Source: JAVBNF01 sp031551725
Lineage (GTDB): Bacteria > Bacteroidota > Bacteroidia > Bacteroidales > P3
Reading direction: 5' to 3'
Assembly: GCA_031551725.1 (NCBI GenBank)
Contig: JAVBNF010000002.1
Location: forward strand, 1 to 64,000
Length of the DNA: 64,000 bases
In this document: one piece after another, positions 56,151 to 63,908 of the stretch
How positions within the stretch are numbered: position 1 is the first letter of the stretch
Layout: each line of letters opens with the position of its first letter
The notes under the pieces: model-generated
What the model was told of the DNA's origin: nothing
Seen by the model: only the letters and a program-made list of their open reading frames with translations
The model's database searches: none
Program-made: the position numbers and the translations under genes

Positions 56151-57143
56151 ATGGTAAGCTACAAAGATCTTGGCTTGGTGAACAGTAGAGAGCTGTTCCA
56201 AAAAGCAATGGCAGGAAAATATGCAATTCCGGCTTTCAATTTTAACAATATGGAACAAATGCAAGCCATTGTTCAGGCTTGTGTTGAAACGAAATCACCC
56301 GTTATTCTTCAGGTATCAAGCGGTGCTCGCAAATATGCCAACCAAACGTTGCTCCGCTACATGGCGCAAGGTGCGGTTGAATATGCAAAAGAACTCGGAT
56401 TTAACGTTCCGATCGTTTTGCACTTGGATCATGGAGATACTTTCGAATTATGTAAATCGTGTATCGAATACGGTTTTTCTTCCGTGATGATCGACGGTTC
56501 GCACCACGATTATAACCACAACGTAGAATTGACCCACCAAGTGGTTGAATATGCTCACAAATATGATGTGACTGTTGAAGGCGAATTGGGCGTGTTGGCC
56601 GGTGTGGAAGACGAAGTTTCTGCCGAACATCATACCTATACACAACCTGAAGAAGTGCAAGACTTCTTGAAAAAAACAGGCGTGGACTCATTGGCTATTT
56701 CCATCGGAACATCGCACGGTGCCAATAAATTCAAGCCGGAACAATGCACGCGCAATGCGGAAGGTGTTTTGGTTCCGCCGCCGTTGCGTTTCGATATTTT
56801 GGAAGCGATTGAAAAATTAATTCCGGGTTTCCCGATTGTGTTGCACGGCGCATCAAGCGTTCCGCAAGACCAAGTGGCCCTCATCAACAAGTATGGCGGT
56901 GCACTTAAAGACGCCATCGGTATTCCGGAAGAACAGTTGCGCAAAGCCGCAGCCTCTGCAGTATGCAAAATCAACATTGATAGCGACGGTCGCTTGGCAA
57001 TGACTGCTGCCATACGTAAAGTAATGGCAGAAAGTCCTGCTGAATTTGATCCCCGCAAGTACCTCGGGCCCGCTCGCGATTCATTGAAGGCTTTGTATAT
57101 GCACAAAATTCAAAATGTATTAGGAAGCGCTAATAAAGGATAA
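56151..57143 (+). CDS. fbaA: Class II fructose-bisphosphate aldolase
   Basis: Zinc enzyme of glycolysis and gluconeogenesis. 330 residues. HLDHGDTFE, the DGSHHDYNHNVE region, VEGELG, and GTSHGANK and VLHGASSVPQ carry the metal and phosphate ligands. It stands between a clear promoter and the barrel-protein gene 14 bases downstream. Confidence 0.96.
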   Translation: MVSYKDLGLVNSRELFQKAMAGKYAIPAFNFNNMEQMQAIVQACVETKSPVILQVSSGARKYANQTLLRYMAQGAVEYAKELGFNVPIVLHLDHGDTFELCKSCIEYGFSSVMIDGSHHDYNHNVELTHQVVEYAHKYDVTVEGELGVLAGVEDEVSAEHHTYTQPEEVQDFLKKTGVDSLAISIGTSHGANKFKPEQCTRNAEGVLVPPPLRFDILEAIEKLIPGFPIVLHGASSVPQDQVALINKYGGALKDAIGIPEEQLRKAAASAVCKINIDSDGRLAMTAAIRKVMAESPAEFDPRKYLGPARDSLKALYMHKIQNVLGSANKG

Positions 57144-57157
57144 TTTAAATTATTTTT

Positions 57158-57913
57158 ATGAGAATTTTTGCGCTCCTTTTGCTTTTTTTTGCGACAGGCA
57201 CGGCTTTGGCATCTGAGCCCTCTTTTTCGGAGGGCTCAGCTACTAGTCGAGTATCGGGTTTTATGTATAATAAAGCTCGCATGGAAGGGAAATACCTAAT
57301 CGGCTTTAACGGTAATTTTATATTGCCGATGGGCACTTTGGGAGATCAATTGAAACCCACTCCGGGATTTGGTTTGTCGGGAAAATATTTCGGAACCGAT
57401 TATTTCGCTTTCGGTTTTAATTTCTCCTTTTCGGCACCCAAAGTAAAAGATGTATATATTGAAGAGGTTGATAACGAATATTTAACAGGATTGGTTGAGC
57501 TGCGAGATAATGGGCAAGTGCCAGATTCTGCAAACTTGATTGAAGTTGTTTCCGGTGCACATTACATTCCGTTTTTTGTTTCATTGGAATTTTATCTTCC
57601 TTCTCAAATGCAAAAAAAGTTTAGACCCTATGCTGCATTGGATTTGGGCATTGTGTTGGTGAATGAAAATTATGAAGGTGTGTATAACGTTCCGCGAAAT
57701 CAAGCTATTCAGAACATGGAGAATAATACCGGCATGTCTTTTCAGCAACCGTTTTTCGGCGCAGGAGCACGTATCGGATTCCTGGCTTCGCTCGACGAAT
57801 TGTGGCATATCGATATGAATATGGCATACGCCTACCTTTCATCCGAAAAAATGAAATCGTCGGCATTGACTTTCAATGTCGGACTGGTTTTTAATTTAGC
57901 GTATAAGTACTAA
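57158..57913 (+). CDS. Outer-membrane beta-barrel protein
   Basis: 251 residues with a signal peptide (MRIFALLLLFFATGTALAS). The mature part alternates hydrophobic and polar residues and ends in an aromatic, barrel-like terminus (NVGLVFNLAYKY). The first mature residues EPSFSEGSATS are encoded by a 10-bp hairpin (57213-57239) that looks like an inserted palindrome. No enzyme motif was seen. The gap to tamL is 10 bases, suggesting shared transcription. Confidence 0.75.
   Translation: MRIFALLLLFFATGTALASEPSFSEGSATSRVSGFMYNKARMEGKYLIGFNGNFILPMGTLGDQLKPTPGFGLSGKYFGTDYFAFGFNFSFSAPKVKDVYIEEVDNEYLTGLVELRDNGQVPDSANLIEVVSGAHYIPFFVSLEFYLPSQMQKKFRPYAALDLGIVLVNENYEGVYNVPRNQAIQNMENNTGMSFQQPFFGAGARIGFLASLDELWHIDMNMAYAYLSSEKMKSSALTFNVGLVFNLAYKY
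57213..57239. repeat. Hairpin inside the barrel-protein gene
   Basis: CTGAGCCCTC (57213-57222) pairs with GAGGGCTCAG (57230-57239). It lies right at the predicted signal-peptide cleavage region. Confidence 0.8.
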
Positions 57914-57923
57914 AAAACGAAGT

Positions 57924-60248
57924 TTGAAGCGTCTTGGTAAAATAGTATTTATTACATGTTTATCGACTCTTGTGTCGTGTATTTCCACACGGAAAGTCCC
58001 CGATGGAAAACAACTTTTAACCTCCAATCAGTTAGAACTCAAAACGGAAAATCCCGGAGTTAAAAGTGCCGATTTAAAAACGTTAATCAAACAACAACCC
58101 AACCCTCACTTTTGGATTTTTAGTCCGAAATTGTGGTTTTATGGTTTTTATAAGCCCGAGAAAACCGGTTTCATGAATCGCATTTGGAAAGCGATGGGCG
58201 AACCTCCTGTAATATACGATTCGCTTTATGCTGAACAAACTTCAGCTCAAATTCATTCTTATTTGCTTACAAAAGGGCATTTTCGTCCGGATGTTGAATA
58301 TACTACTAAAATTGCCAAAAGAAATCCGAAAAAAATGGATGTCATTTACAATGTAAATACCCATGAAGGTTATCGTTTTAGCGAAGTCGATATTCAAGTG
58401 GATGATGATACCTTGAAGCCTTATTTAGAAAGATGGCCGTACAATACAACTTTAAAAACCGGGCAATATTATGATGTAGATGCAATGAACAAAGAGCGTT
58501 TGCGTATCGAGCTTCAATTGCAAAATCAAGGTTTTTATAAATTTAACAGAGATTATATCGGATTTGTAATCGATAGTACGATTGGTGATTACAAAATGAA
58601 TGTGCTTTTGCAAGTGCATAAGCCCGAGTTTTCCGGAGATACTACGGCATCACCTTATTTTCAAAGGTATCTTATCAAAGACGTAATGTTTTATCCGGAA
58701 TATAATAATAATGTCGAACATCTGGATACGACGCTGTATGTGACCAAACGTGATGGGAAAGACAAAGATACAAACGTATTTTTGTTTATTCACGATGAAG
58801 ATTTGCGTATCCGTCCGAAAGTGATGGTCAATAAATCGTTTTTAGTACCTGAACATTATTTCTCGATGAAAGATGTGGCACAAACCTACGAGAATCTTAG
58901 CGATATGAAGGTTTTTCGTTATATCAATGTGCGTTTTACGGAAGTAAAAGATTCGACCCCGTCGTCATCGCCATACGGATTTTTGGATGCCCATATCAAT
59001 ACAAAACAATCTTTAAAACAAGCATTGACTTTAGAATCGGAATTAACGACTTCGTCCGGAACGCAAGGAATTGCCGGAAGTATTTTGTTTCAAAATAAAA
59101 ATATTTTTGGCGGTGCCGAAATTCTGAATATTCGTTTACGCGGCGTCCTTCAAGTGCAAAAACGTTCCGACGACTGGTATTATTCGTTTGAAACACGTGC
59201 CGAAGCAGGAATTGAATTTCCTCGATTTTTGGCGCCTTTCAGCCAAGAGCGGATTTCGAAGTATTTTCGCCCCAAAACAACAATAACCGGTGGGGTGAGC
59301 TACCAATATAAACCCGATCAATACGAACGTTGGATCACGACAGCTTCCTTCGGTTATAATTGGAGGAAAAATAAAGTATATCATGCCTTTTTTCCGATCG
59401 AAGCAAATGCTGTTAGCATTGTAAATATGACTGATGAGTTTAAGAAGTATATTGAAGACAATTCGAAAACCAATTTACGTTTAAAATATCAATACACCGA
59501 CCACTTTATTTCAGATATGCGCTATGTTTTTATATACAATGGTCAGGATTTGAAGAGAAACGTTGATTTTAATTTCTTGCGTGTTACGTTGGAATCTGCC
59601 GGAAATATTTTGGATGGAATTGCAAGTGCCACCAACTTTGAAACCGATTCCATGGGGGCGAGGAAGATATTCGGACTTGTTTATTCCCAGTACTTCCGTT
59701 TTGAAGTAGATTTTAAACATCAGTTTTATCTGCCCCAAAATCAAGTTTTTGTTGCAAGGGCATACGTTGGGGCGGGATTTCCGTACGGAAATGCAGACTA
59801 TTTGCCTTATGAAAAAGGCTTTTACGGCGGTGGAACAAATAACATTCGTGCTTGGCCGTTGTATCTGTTAGGTCCCGGAAGTTACTACGATCCTATGACT
59901 GAGAAGGATGAGCGGGTAGGGGATATGTCCATTGTATTGAATGCCGAATATCGTTTTCCGATATACAATTCCTTTAAAGGCGCATTGTTTGCGGATATTG
60001 GGAATGTTTGGCTGAATAAACCCAACACCGAATTTCCGGATGGAGATTTTCGGTTGGATGATTTTTATAAAGAGTTTGCAGTGGGAGCAGGCATAGGTTT
60101 GCGTATTGATTGGGGATTTTTCGTTATCCGTTTGGATGCCGCTATTCCTACTGTTGATCCGGCAAAACCATTGGGCGAACGTTTTGTATTGCCTAAACAA
60201 AGGTTTAGTGATTTTGTGTTAAATTTCGGGGTTGGATACCCGTTCTAA
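57924..60248 (+). CDS. tamL: Omp85-family lipoprotein, TamL/BamA-like
   Basis: 774 residues, TTG start. The lipoprotein signal (IVFITCLSTLVSC) distinguishes Bacteroidetes TamL from TamA. POTRA-like domains span about 30-370 (LKTENPGVKSADLKTLI, HSYLLTKGHFRPDVEYTT, GYRFSEVDIQVDD). The C-terminal barrel has FYGGGTNNIRAWPLYLLGPG, matching the Omp85 (V/I)RG(Y/F) region, and ends GVGYPF. It probably inserts outer-membrane proteins with an inner-membrane TamB partner, not seen here. Its end overlaps the upstream extension of the next frame. Confidence 0.88.
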   Translation: MKRLGKIVFITCLSTLVSCISTRKVPDGKQLLTSNQLELKTENPGVKSADLKTLIKQQPNPHFWIFSPKLWFYGFYKPEKTGFMNRIWKAMGEPPVIYDSLYAEQTSAQIHSYLLTKGHFRPDVEYTTKIAKRNPKKMDVIYNVNTHEGYRFSEVDIQVDDDTLKPYLERWPYNTTLKTGQYYDVDAMNKERLRIELQLQNQGFYKFNRDYIGFVIDSTIGDYKMNVLLQVHKPEFSGDTTASPYFQRYLIKDVMFYPEYNNNVEHLDTTLYVTKRDGKDKDTNVFLFIHDEDLRIRPKVMVNKSFLVPEHYFSMKDVAQTYENLSDMKVFRYINVRFTEVKDSTPSSSPYGFLDAHINTKQSLKQALTLESELTTSSGTQGIAGSILFQNKNIFGGAEILNIRLRGVLQVQKRSDDWYYSFETRAEAGIEFPRFLAPFSQERISKYFRPKTTITGGVSYQYKPDQYERWITTASFGYNWRKNKVYHAFFPIEANAVSIVNMTDEFKKYIEDNSKTNLRLKYQYTDHFISDMRYVFIYNGQDLKRNVDFNFLRVTLESAGNILDGIASATNFETDSMGARKIFGLVYSQYFRFEVDFKHQFYLPQNQVFVARAYVGAGFPYGNADYLPYEKGFYGGGTNNIRAWPLYLLGPGSYYDPMTEKDERVGDMSIVLNAEYRFPIYNSFKGALFADIGNVWLNKPNTEFPDGDFRLDDFYKEFAVGAGIGLRIDWGFFVIRLDAAIPTVDPAKPLGERFVLPKQRFSDFVLNFGVGYPF

Positions 60249-60258
60249 TATTTGTTTT

Positions 60259-60819
60259 ATGCGTTTATTAGCAAGATTTATTTTGAGAATTTGCGGCTGG
60301 AAGATTGTTGGAAATCCGCCTGTTGACGACAAATGTGTGATGATTATGGCGCCGCATACCAGTTCGTCTGATTTTGTGTGGGGGCGTTTGTTTTTTTACG
60401 CTTTCGGCATTCCTGCGAAATTCCTAATCAAACAAGAATTCTTCGCATTCCCGATTGGCGGATTGATGAGGGCATTGGGAGGAATTCCGATTAATCGGGA
60501 ACAGAGCCGCAATGCTGTGAAATATGCGATTGAGTTATTCGATCGTTATGATAAAATTGCCTTAACCATCACGCCGGAAGGTACTCGTAATTATACGGAT
60601 ACTTGGAAAAAAGGCTTTTATTTTATCGCACAGCATGCAAATGTGCCTATTTATATCGGATTTTTGGATTATAAAGAAAAAAAAGGTGGAATTAAGGCCA
60701 AGTTCGAAATCACCGGGGATTATGAAGAAGATCTTAAAAAGCTCCAGAGTTATTTTCGCGGACTTCATGCCAAATATCCCGAACGATTTAATTTAAGTGA
60801 AGAGGAGCCAACAAAATGA
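60259..60819 (+). CDS. 1-acylglycerol-3-phosphate acyltransferase family (PlsC-like)
   Basis: 186 residues from MRLLARFIL; the frame is open 9 codons upstream into tamL, but this start avoids overlap. The acyltransferase motifs are HTSSSD (HX4D) and PEGTR. It is likely to transfer an acyl chain in phospholipid or related lipid synthesis at the inner membrane. It overlaps queD by 4 bases. Confidence 0.87.
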   Translation: MRLLARFILRICGWKIVGNPPVDDKCVMIMAPHTSSSDFVWGRLFFYAFGIPAKFLIKQEFFAFPIGGLMRALGGIPINREQSRNAVKYAIELFDRYDKIALTITPEGTRNYTDTWKKGFYFIAQHANVPIYIGFLDYKEKKGGIKAKFEITGDYEEDLKKLQSYFRGLHAKYPERFNLSEEEPTK

Positions 60820-61250
60820 TTACATTAACGAAAATATTTACCTTCGAGATGGCGCACGCCTTACTGCAGCACGATGGCGCTTGTGCGAATATTCACGGAC
60901 ACTCGTACCGTTTGGAGGTAACGGTAACCGGTAAGCCGCTCAACAAACCGCAAGATCCGAAAAATGGAATGATTATCGATTTTTCCGATTTAAAAAAAAT
61001 TGTGAACAATGCTGTGATTTCCAGATTTGATCATGCTTTGGTACTCAATGCGGCGTCGAATGAAGGTTTGCTGAAAACATTGCAACAACAATTTCCGAAT
61101 ATTGTTACGGTAAATTTTCAACCGACAAGCGAAAATTTATTGTTGGACTTCGTCGAAAAAATAAATGCACTTCTTCCGGAAACCGTATTACTAAAGCGTT
61201 TGCGCTTATATGAAACAGCAACTTCGTATGCCGAATATATCTGTGATTAA
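60816..61250 (+). CDS. queD: 6-carboxytetrahydropterin synthase QueD
   Basis: 144 residues of the PTPS/QueD family. Zinc ligands are a histidine in FEMAHAL and two in IHGHSY; the cysteine four residues before HGH (CANIHGH) marks the QueD type, which makes the second precursor of queuosine, rather than pterin PTPS. It overlaps the plsC-like gene. Confidence 0.9.
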   Translation: MITLTKIFTFEMAHALLQHDGACANIHGHSYRLEVTVTGKPLNKPQDPKNGMIIDFSDLKKIVNNAVISRFDHALVLNAASNEGLLKTLQQQFPNIVTVNFQPTSENLLLDFVEKINALLPETVLLKRLRLYETATSYAEYICD

Positions 61251-61267
61251 TTAAAATTTTGTAGAAA

Positions 61268-62266
61268 ATGAAGAAAATTTTAGTATTTATCGTTGCGTTG
61301 AGCGCATTTGCATGTGGGCATAAGCAAGAAATGACGGCGATTGACGGCACAGCACTCGGCACTTATTATTCGATAAAATATTTTGATAATGAAAATCGCA
61401 ATTTTCAACCGCAAATAGATTCGTTGTTTCATGCATTCAATCAATCGGTTTCCTTGTGGGAAAAGGGCTCTGTTATTAATCGTGTGAATGATAACGAAGA
61501 TGTGGAATTGGACGCGTTTTTCATTGATATTTTTAATAAATCGCAAGAAATTTCGGCCATTACCGATGGCGCTTTTGATGTTACGGTTGGCGCTTTGGTA
61601 CGTGTTTATGGTTTCGGAAATGCCGAGCGTTCGCCTGAAGAAATCCGTAAAATCGATAGTTTGTTAATGTATGTAAACTATAAAAATGTTCATATCGAAG
61701 ACAAGCATTTATATAAATTTCATAAAAACACACAGCTCGATTTCAATGCCATTGCTAAAGGTTATTGCGTGGATTTAGTTGGCAGATTTTTGCAAGAGCG
61801 TGGGGTTGAAAATTATTTGGTGGATATTGGCGGTGAGGTATTAGCCAAAGGTATTAAGCCCAATGGCGATTTGTGGATTATCGGTATCGAAAAGCCGGCC
61901 GAAAATGCAGCAGCCGAACAGCAAGTTCAACAACGTTTATCACTCACCGATTGCGCTGTTGCAACATCCGGCAATTATCGTAAATACTATGAGTTCGAAG
62001 GTCGGCGTTATGCTCATTGCATCAGTCCGAAAACGGGAGAACCGGTGCGTCATAATGTACTAAGCGTAACTGTTCTTGCTAAAGAATGCTGGCGCGCAGA
62101 TGCTTATGCGACAGCCTTTTTGGTAATGGGGTTAAATGAATCTTTGAAAATATTGGAACAACACCCGGAGCTTGGAGCTTATTTTATCTATGCCGATGAT
62201 CAAAAAGGCAGACAGCAGTATTCAACGTATGCAACGGAGAATCTGAAAGCGTTGGAGATGGAGTAG
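61268..62266 (+). CDS. apbE: FAD:protein FMN transferase (ApbE)
   Basis: 332 residues. It attaches FMN to threonine in NQR/RNF-type subunits. Lipoprotein signal (LVFIVALSAFAC). Conserved ApbE features include GTALGTYYSIKY, FDVTVGALV, DFNAIAKGYCVDLVG, and LVDIGGEVLAKG. The final G of its TAG stop is also the first base of the degenerate CRISPR repeat that follows. Confidence 0.94.
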   Translation: MKKILVFIVALSAFACGHKQEMTAIDGTALGTYYSIKYFDNENRNFQPQIDSLFHAFNQSVSLWEKGSVINRVNDNEDVELDAFFIDIFNKSQEISAITDGAFDVTVGALVRVYGFGNAERSPEEIRKIDSLLMYVNYKNVHIEDKHLYKFHKNTQLDFNAIAKGYCVDLVGRFLQERGVENYLVDIGGEVLAKGIKPNGDLWIIGIEKPAENAAAEQQVQQRLSLTDCAVATSGNYRKYYEFEGRRYAHCISPKTGEPVRHNVLSVTVLAKECWRADAYATAFLVMGLNESLKILEQHPELGAYFIYADDQKGRQQYSTYATENLKALEME

Positions 62267-62312
62267 TTGTGAATTGCTTTCAAATTTGTATCTTTGTTCC
62301 TTGAAAATATCA
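62266..62312 (+). repeat. Single degenerate type II-C-like CRISPR repeat
   Basis: GTTGTGAATTGCTTTCAAAT starts a 31-base stretch (62266-62296) closely resembling the first part of the 47-base type II-C repeat I know from Bacteroides (GTTGTGATTTGCTTTCAAAT...); the last 16 bases differ. Like that repeat it contains a promoter: TTG, 19 bases, TATCTTTG (62289-62296). No second copy exists. It lies on the far side of the cas2 remnant, where a II-C array would be expected. The match is from memory. Confidence 0.65.
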
Positions 62313-62422
62313 GACCTTGATTTATCTTTCATGAATCGAACGATTTATAGGAGAAAATAGAAAGAAAAAATCAAATCTGAAAGGAACAAGATGAAACACA
62401 ACTAAAGATTTTTTCAAATTAA

Positions 62423-62456
62423 AAAAGGACGTTTCAATTTTGAGAAACGTCCTTTT
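62423..62456. terminator. Bidirectional terminator
   Basis: AAAAGGACGTTTC (62423-62435) pairs with GAAACGTCCTTTT (62444-62456), with A and T runs on either side. It directly follows the stop of the cas2 remnant on the minus strand and would also end a + strand transcript from 62289. Confidence 0.88.
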
Positions 62457-62460
62457 GTTT

Positions 62461-62632
62461 TTAGAAAAGTTCCAATTGCTGTGGAACATCCGGTAAATCT
62501 TGTTCTTTCTTTCCGTAGAAAAGTTCCATGGAACCGAATTGCTTATCCGTAATACACAATATCCCCACTTGCCCTCGAGGGGGCAACGATTTCTTGACCC
62601 TTTTAGGTGCTTCTTCATCGCGTCCGCGTGTG
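62461..62632 (-). pseudogene. cas2 remnant, type II-C (3' half)
   Basis: The last 50-55 codons of a type II-C Cas2. The frame reads APKRVKKSLPPRGQVGILC, then ITDKQFGSMELFYGKK and PQQLELF at the stop. RVK..LPP.GQVG....TDKQFG..E.F.GK and a QQLELF end are features I associate with II-C Cas2 C-termini. The 5' half, with its start codon and catalytic aspartate, is missing; the fragment is joined to a piece of cas1 in another frame. The stop is followed directly by a terminator, which suggests a genuine old gene end. Confidence 0.8.
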
Positions 62633-62707
62633 AAGTTTGATAACTATCTGTTCGTTTTTCAAGCTAAGATAAGCCGGATTGCTGAAAAAGAGGGTACGGT
62701 TAAGTAT
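62633..62707 (-). pseudogene. cas1 remnant, type II-C (5' end)
   Basis: 25 codons read ILNRTLFFSNPAYLSLKNEQ then IVIKL, which matches the conserved N-terminus of II-C Cas1 (M..RTL.F.NPAYLSLKN.QLV). The first codon, 62707-62705, is ATA, so the start ATG has mutated. The homology stops abruptly at 62633 where the cas2 piece begins, implying deletion of the rest of cas1 and the start of cas2. The frame ends at a TGA 16 bases further on. Confidence 0.82.
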
Positions 62708-62817
62708 CCAATGGTAATAAACGGATTTGTATTCACTTTTTGCATGTCTTAATTTTTTACAAAGATAATAAAAATTTCGCAAAATGCGTAATGCAAAATG
62801 AGAAATTTTATAACTTA

Positions 62818-62985
62818 TTAGTAATTAGCATCGCTTATAGGGATTGTTTGTCCAATGTGATTAATTCGTACTTTTATTGGGTTGAGAGCTAATAAAGAGC
62901 CTAAATTTCTTATATTGTAGAATCTCTTAGATTCTTTTGTACCTACTGTATTTTTTAATTCTGTATTCTTTATATTTATGCTTAT
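62818..62985 (-). pseudogene. Probable cas9 remnant (3' end)
   Basis: 56 open codons without a start, reading FYNIRNLGSLLALNPIKVRI then NHIGQTIPISDANY and a stop. The position, directly upstream of the cas1 remnant on the same strand with a 110-base gap, is where cas9 ends in II-C loci. The ALNPIKV.IN..G pattern resembles Cas9 C-termini of the phylum, but this is from memory and the fragment is short. It is cut off at the outermost repeat of the type V-A array. Confidence 0.55.
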
Positions 62986-63725
62986 CTATAATAGTAGAAA
63001 TTTAAAGGGTCGTCTTGACTTGTCGGATAATTCCCGAAAGTATCTTCCATCTACAATAGTAGAAATTTAAAGGGTCGTCTTGACCAATTCGACCAACATA
63101 GGGCGCCCAACATCTACAATAGTAGAAATTTAAAGGGTCGTCTTGACGCAAGCAAGTGACAGGCTCGCAATCAACCATCTACAATAGTAGAAATTTAAAG
63201 GGTCGTCTTGACTATATGAAGCGCTATTATATGAGCCATATCTACAATAGTAGAAATTTAAAGGGTCGTCTTGACTAGATTTAGCCTACAAGGTTATGTA
63301 CGAATCTACAATAGTAGAAATTTAAAGGGTCGTCTTGACGATTTAGATAAGAATTTACGTGTATATTGCATCTACAATAGTAGAAATTTAAAGGGTCGTC
63401 TTGACTTGAAATATGGGAAAATGGTAAACAAAAATCTACAATAGTAGAAATTTAAAGGGTCGTCTTGACTTGAAATATGGGAAAATGGTAAACAAAAATC
63501 TACAATAGTAGAAATTTAAAGGGTCGTCTTGACGTTTCTTAACTCCGTCAATACGGTTGATATCTACAATAGTAGAAATTTAAAGGGTCGTCTTGACTTG
63601 TTCCATTCGGAAGCTATCAATACGAATCTACAATAGTAGAAATTTAAAGGGTCGTCTTGACACATCGTCGGAATGCAGTAAATCCAGGGATCTACAATAG
63701 TAGAAATTTAAAGGGTCGTCTTGAC
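62984..63725 (-). CRISPR. Type V-A (Cas12a) CRISPR array, 12 repeats, 11 spacers
   Basis: 36-base repeats start at 62984, 63049, 63112, 63177, 63240, 63304, 63370, 63434, 63498, 63562, 63626 and 63690. Read on the minus strand each ends AATTTCTACTATTGTAGAT, the Cas12a crRNA pseudoknot stem TCTAC/GTAGA with loop TATT. Spacers are 27-30 bases. The leader lies to the right, since the leftmost repeat is degenerate (one C to T change on the + strand at 62989). Spacers at 63406-63433 and 63470-63497 are identical. No protospacer was found in this window. Cas12a should lie beyond the right edge. Confidence 0.97.
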
Positions 63726-63748
63726 CCCATATGTCCAAAAGGACAGCG

Positions 63749-63780
63749 CAAAGATATAGATTTTTAATGAATTAAACAAA
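63749..63780 (-). promoter_or_regulatory. Leader promoter of the type V-A array
   Basis: On the minus strand TTTG (63780-63777) is followed after exactly 20 bases by TATCTTTG (63756-63749), the ideal Bacteroidetes layout. Transcription should start about 15-20 bases before the first repeat (63725). A small palindrome, GTCC-TTTT-GGAC, lies between promoter and repeat. Confidence 0.8.
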
Positions 63781-63908
63781 TAGAAGAAATATGATTTTTC
63801 TCCCACTTGATTCTTCGATTAAATGCAAACAATACGTCAAAGAGCTAAATGCCAGGATGATAATTTATTTATAATGGAGGCTGTTTCGAAAATAAAGACA
63901 GACCCTTG

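Noticed and set aside
62266..62460. tracrRNA of a type II system
   Set aside because: The repeat-like part is in the sense (repeat) orientation on the + strand, so the downstream hairpins could not form part of an RNA that pairs with crRNA; on the minus strand no terminator or tracr-like stem loops follow.
62524..62600. CCTCGAGGG palindrome as a separate regulatory element
   Set aside because: It lies within the cas2 remnant and encodes the LPPRGQ stretch of Cas2, so no separate element is needed to explain it.
62704..62745. Start of a possible gene, MQKVNTNPFITIGYL
   Set aside because: The frame closes after 27 codons and overlaps the cas1 remnant; resemblance to AAA ATPase N-termini (NPF.T.GY) is probably chance.
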